A DNA stretch of 24,212 nt. Origin: Verrucomicrobiota bacterium (GTDB lineage Bacteria; Verrucomicrobiota; Verrucomicrobiia; Chthoniobacterales; UBA10450). How positions within the stretch are numbered: the first letter of the stretch is position 1; each line of letters begins with the position of its first letter. Both the position numbers and the translations under genes were made by a program. The DNA lies in assembly GCA_003217965.1 (NCBI GenBank), contig QHNB01000230.1, positions 1-24,212 on the forward strand, written 5' to 3'. The notes under the pieces were generated by a model. It was not told where the DNA came from, made no database searches, and worked only from the letters and a program-made list of their open reading frames with translations. Shown piece after piece: positions 22,485 to 24,212 of the stretch.

Positions 22485-23048
22485 CTACATCTTCAAAAAA
22501 TTCGCGAGCAGCTTTGCGCCTTCGCTCGTTAAAATCGATTCCGGATGAAACTGCACGCCGTAAATTGCTAATTCGCGGTGCTGCAATCCCATGATCTGGC
22601 CATCATCCGCCTCAGCAACAACCGTAAGGCACTCAGGTAAGCTATCTCGTTTCACCACAAGTGAATGATAACGCGTTGCCTGAAATGGCTGCGCGACATC
22701 TTGAAAAAGACCGCTGCCGTTGTGCCTGATCTCCGACGTCTTTCCGTGCATCACTTTCGGAGCATGAACAATCTCGGCTCCAAAAACTTCCCCGATACAT
22801 TGGTGACCGAGACATACGCCCAGAATGGGCTTCCTCCGGCCGAATTCGCGGATCACCTCGCAACTGGTACCGGCAGCTTCCGGCCGTCCCGGTCCGGGCG
22901 AAATGCAAATGCGCTCTACATTTAGCTTTCGAATGTCTGCCGGCGCGATTTCGTCATTTCGTTTCACCAGCACGGTTGTCCCGAGCTCGCCGAAAATCTG
23001 CGCGAGATTGTAGGTGAAAGAATCGTAGTTATCGATCAGCAGCAGCAT
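22485..23048 (-). CDS. trpG: Anthranilate synthase component II, glutamine amidotransferase (TrpG/PabA)
   Basis: 187 residues, a complete class I glutamine amidotransferase. The N-terminus MLLLIDNYDSFTYNL is diagnostic for TrpG/PabA; the oxyanion strand ISPGPGRP (49-56) is present; the catalytic Cys79 lies in ILGVCLGHQ and the His168/Glu170 pair in VQFHPES. It releases ammonia from glutamine for the partner TrpE to aminate chorismate, giving anthranilate for tryptophan, or aminodeoxychorismate for folate if shared with PabB. The ATG at 23048 lies 13 bases inside the trpE 3' end, so the two subunits are translationally coupled, as expected for a heteromeric enzyme. Confidence 0.95.
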   Translation of the reverse strand: MLLLIDNYDSFTYNLAQIFGELGTTVLVKRNDEIAPADIRKLNVERICISPGPGRPEAAGTSCEVIREFGRRKPILGVCLGHQCIGEVFGAEIVHAPKVMHGKTSEIRHNGSGLFQDVAQPFQATRYHSLVVKRDSLPECLTVVAEADDGQIMGLQHRELAIYGVQFHPESILTSEGAKLLANFLKM

Positions 23049-24212
23049 TTTGCCTGTTCAATCGCAGCCAAAACAGCCATGGCTTTCCGTTCGGTTTCTT
23101 CGCGTTCCCGGACTGGATCGGAATCCGCCACGATTCCTGCTCCGGCTTGCACAAAAGCTTTGCCGTTTTTCAGCACAACCGAGCGCAACGCGATGCAACT
23201 ATCGCAATTTCCATCGAACCCGAACCAACCAACCACACCGGCATAAAATCCGCGCCGCGATTTTTCCAATTCACTAATGATTTGCATCGCACGAATTTTC
23301 GGCGCTCCTGAGACGGTGCCGGCGGGAAAGGTTGCGCGGAAGGCATCAAACGCATTTAAGCCATCGCGTAATTGCGCCTGGATGTGCGAAACAATATGCA
23401 TGACATGGCTGTAACGTTCGATTGCCATCTGTTCAGTGACGCGCACACTCCCAAATCGCGCGATGCGGCCAACATCATTTCGGGCCAAATCGATCAACAT
23501 CACGTGCTCGGCGCGTTCTTTCGGATCGGCAAGTAAGTCCTGCGCGTTTGTTTCATCCATCTCGGCATCGGTTCCGCGCGGACGGGTCCCCGCAATCGGA
23601 CGGATTTCCACGGCGCGTTCGTGGACGCGTACATGCAGTTCCGGCGAGCTGCCCAGCGCGCAAAATTCTCTGCCGAAATTCAGGTAGAACATGTAAGGCG
23701 ACGGATTTCCAAAACGGAGACAGCGATAAAGGTCGAGCGGGTCGGCGGAAAACTCAGATTGGAAGCGCTGAGAAAGAACAACCTGAAAAATATCGCCATC
23801 AGAAATGTATCGTTTTGCCCGGATCACCATCTGTTCGAAGTCGTTGGTGTTGCTTATCAGACCAGTTACGGTCGGAGTGGAGTTGGCCGCGATCGGCTTC
23901 AACGATGAAGGCGTAGAGAGTTGCGCCAGAACGCGCTCGATCTCTTTTGCTGCTTCTTCGTACGCCGCGTCAGCTTTTTGCTTCCGCAGGTCAGTCAACA
24001 CGATCAACCGTATGATGCGAAAGCGATGGTCGAACACGATTAAAGTGCCAGCGATCACGAAAACCATTTCTGGCAAGGCAAGGTCATCCTGCGGGTGAAT
24101 CGTGGCTTTGGGTTCAAAGAAGCGAACTACGTCATATCCGACAAAGCCGACCGCACCGCTTTGGAAATGCGGAATATCATTTCGCGCAAGAAAACGGAAT
24201 TCAGCTAGAACG
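23036..24212 (-). CDS. trpE: Anthranilate synthase component I (TrpE), 5' part beyond window
   Basis: 391 codons visible; the frame is open to base 24212 (HFQSGAVGFVGYDVVRFFEP just inside the edge), so the start lies outside and the TTG at 24076 is internal. Chorismate-binding motifs occur in order: YMFYLNFG, LGSSPELHVR, RPIAGTRPRG, HVMLIDLARNDVGR, SGAPKIRAMQII and FVQAGAGIVADSDP. It converts chorismate plus ammonia to anthranilate, the committed step of tryptophan synthesis, in a complex with TrpG. The N-terminal region carrying the feedback-inhibition site (LLES-type motif) is not in view. PabB is the main alternative, but the length and the intact conserved blocks next to trpG favour TrpE. 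Confidence 0.92.
   Translation of the reverse strand, partial: VLAEFRFLARNDIPHFQSGAVGFVGYDVVRFFEPKATIHPQDDLALPEMVFVIAGTLIVFDHRFRIIRLIVLTDLRKQKADAAYEEAAKEIERVLAQLSTPSSLKPIAANSTPTVTGLISNTNDFEQMVIRAKRYISDGDIFQVVLSQRFQSEFSADPLDLYRCLRFGNPSPYMFYLNFGREFCALGSSPELHVRVHERAVEIRPIAGTRPRGTDAEMDETNAQDLLADPKERAEHVMLIDLARNDVGRIARFGSVRVTEQMAIERYSHVMHIVSHIQAQLRDGLNAFDAFRATFPAGTVSGAPKIRAMQIISELEKSRRGFYAGVVGWFGFDGNCDSCIALRSVVLKNGKAFVQAGAGIVADSDPVREREETERKAMAVLAAIEQAKCCC

Noticed and set aside
1..24212. tRNA, rRNA, CRISPR array, or an autonomous transposon or phage
   Set aside because: No cloverleaf, regular spacer-repeat array, transposase or integrase was seen on either strand by eye; a covariance or HMM search would be the decisive test.

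Overview
The window looks like chromosomal DNA of a diderm (Gram-negative) bacterium of moderately high GC. Inference: a soil-type Verrucomicrobiota (Spartobacteria/Chthoniobacterales-like). The reasons are the fused LpxC-FabZ protein followed by lpxA, paired PilT-type ATPases, a fused SpmA-SpmB protein, a TIGR03790-type protein, a two-domain nucleoside diphosphate kinase, and many small palindromic intergenic repeats. No rRNA, tRNA, CRISPR array, transposase, phage or plasmid gene was recognised.

Layout. 1-2829 (+): a BNR/sortilin-type beta-propeller protein, cut by the left edge and broken by a frame change near 1745, then a small cupin. 2826-3252 (-): a frameshifted GNAT acetyltransferase. 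3330-6050 (-): a type IV pilus retraction cluster (PilT, a second PilT/PilU-like ATPase, and a degenerate receiver-like protein). 6257-7640 (-): an FAD/NAD oxidoreductase and a 59-residue membrane protein. 7938-10874 (-): recN and spmAB. 10919-12419 (+): a PhnP-like metallo-hydrolase and a TIGR03790 protein that has lost its middle. 12416-18206 (-): lipid A genes (lpxC-fabZ, lpxA), a FlgD-fold secreted protein, a GH57 glucan branching enzyme and an aspartate aminotransferase. 18234-20998 (-): the double NDK-domain protein, prmA and a DUF1326 exported protein. 21303-24212: DAHP synthase (+) converging on trpG and trpE (-), so the right end is devoted to aromatic amino acid synthesis.

Core genes (recN, lpxC/fabZ, lpxA, aroF, trpG, the aminotransferase) are intact. 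Three accessory genes (BNR protein, GNAT, TIGR03790) are each broken, by real gene decay or by sequence/assembly error.

The most unusual content is non-coding. There is a family of about 100-bp elements with TGTCAT..GAGC inverted termini at 7826-7940, 15223-15334, 16905-17001 and 22430-22469. The 15223-15334 copy supplies both the stop codon of the upstream gene and the start codon of the downstream one. There is also a 50-nt perfect three-way-junction palindrome at 3265-3314, a second repeat family (7722-7749 and 22315-22367), and a 12-bp inverted repeat straddling the recN/hydrolase divergent starts.
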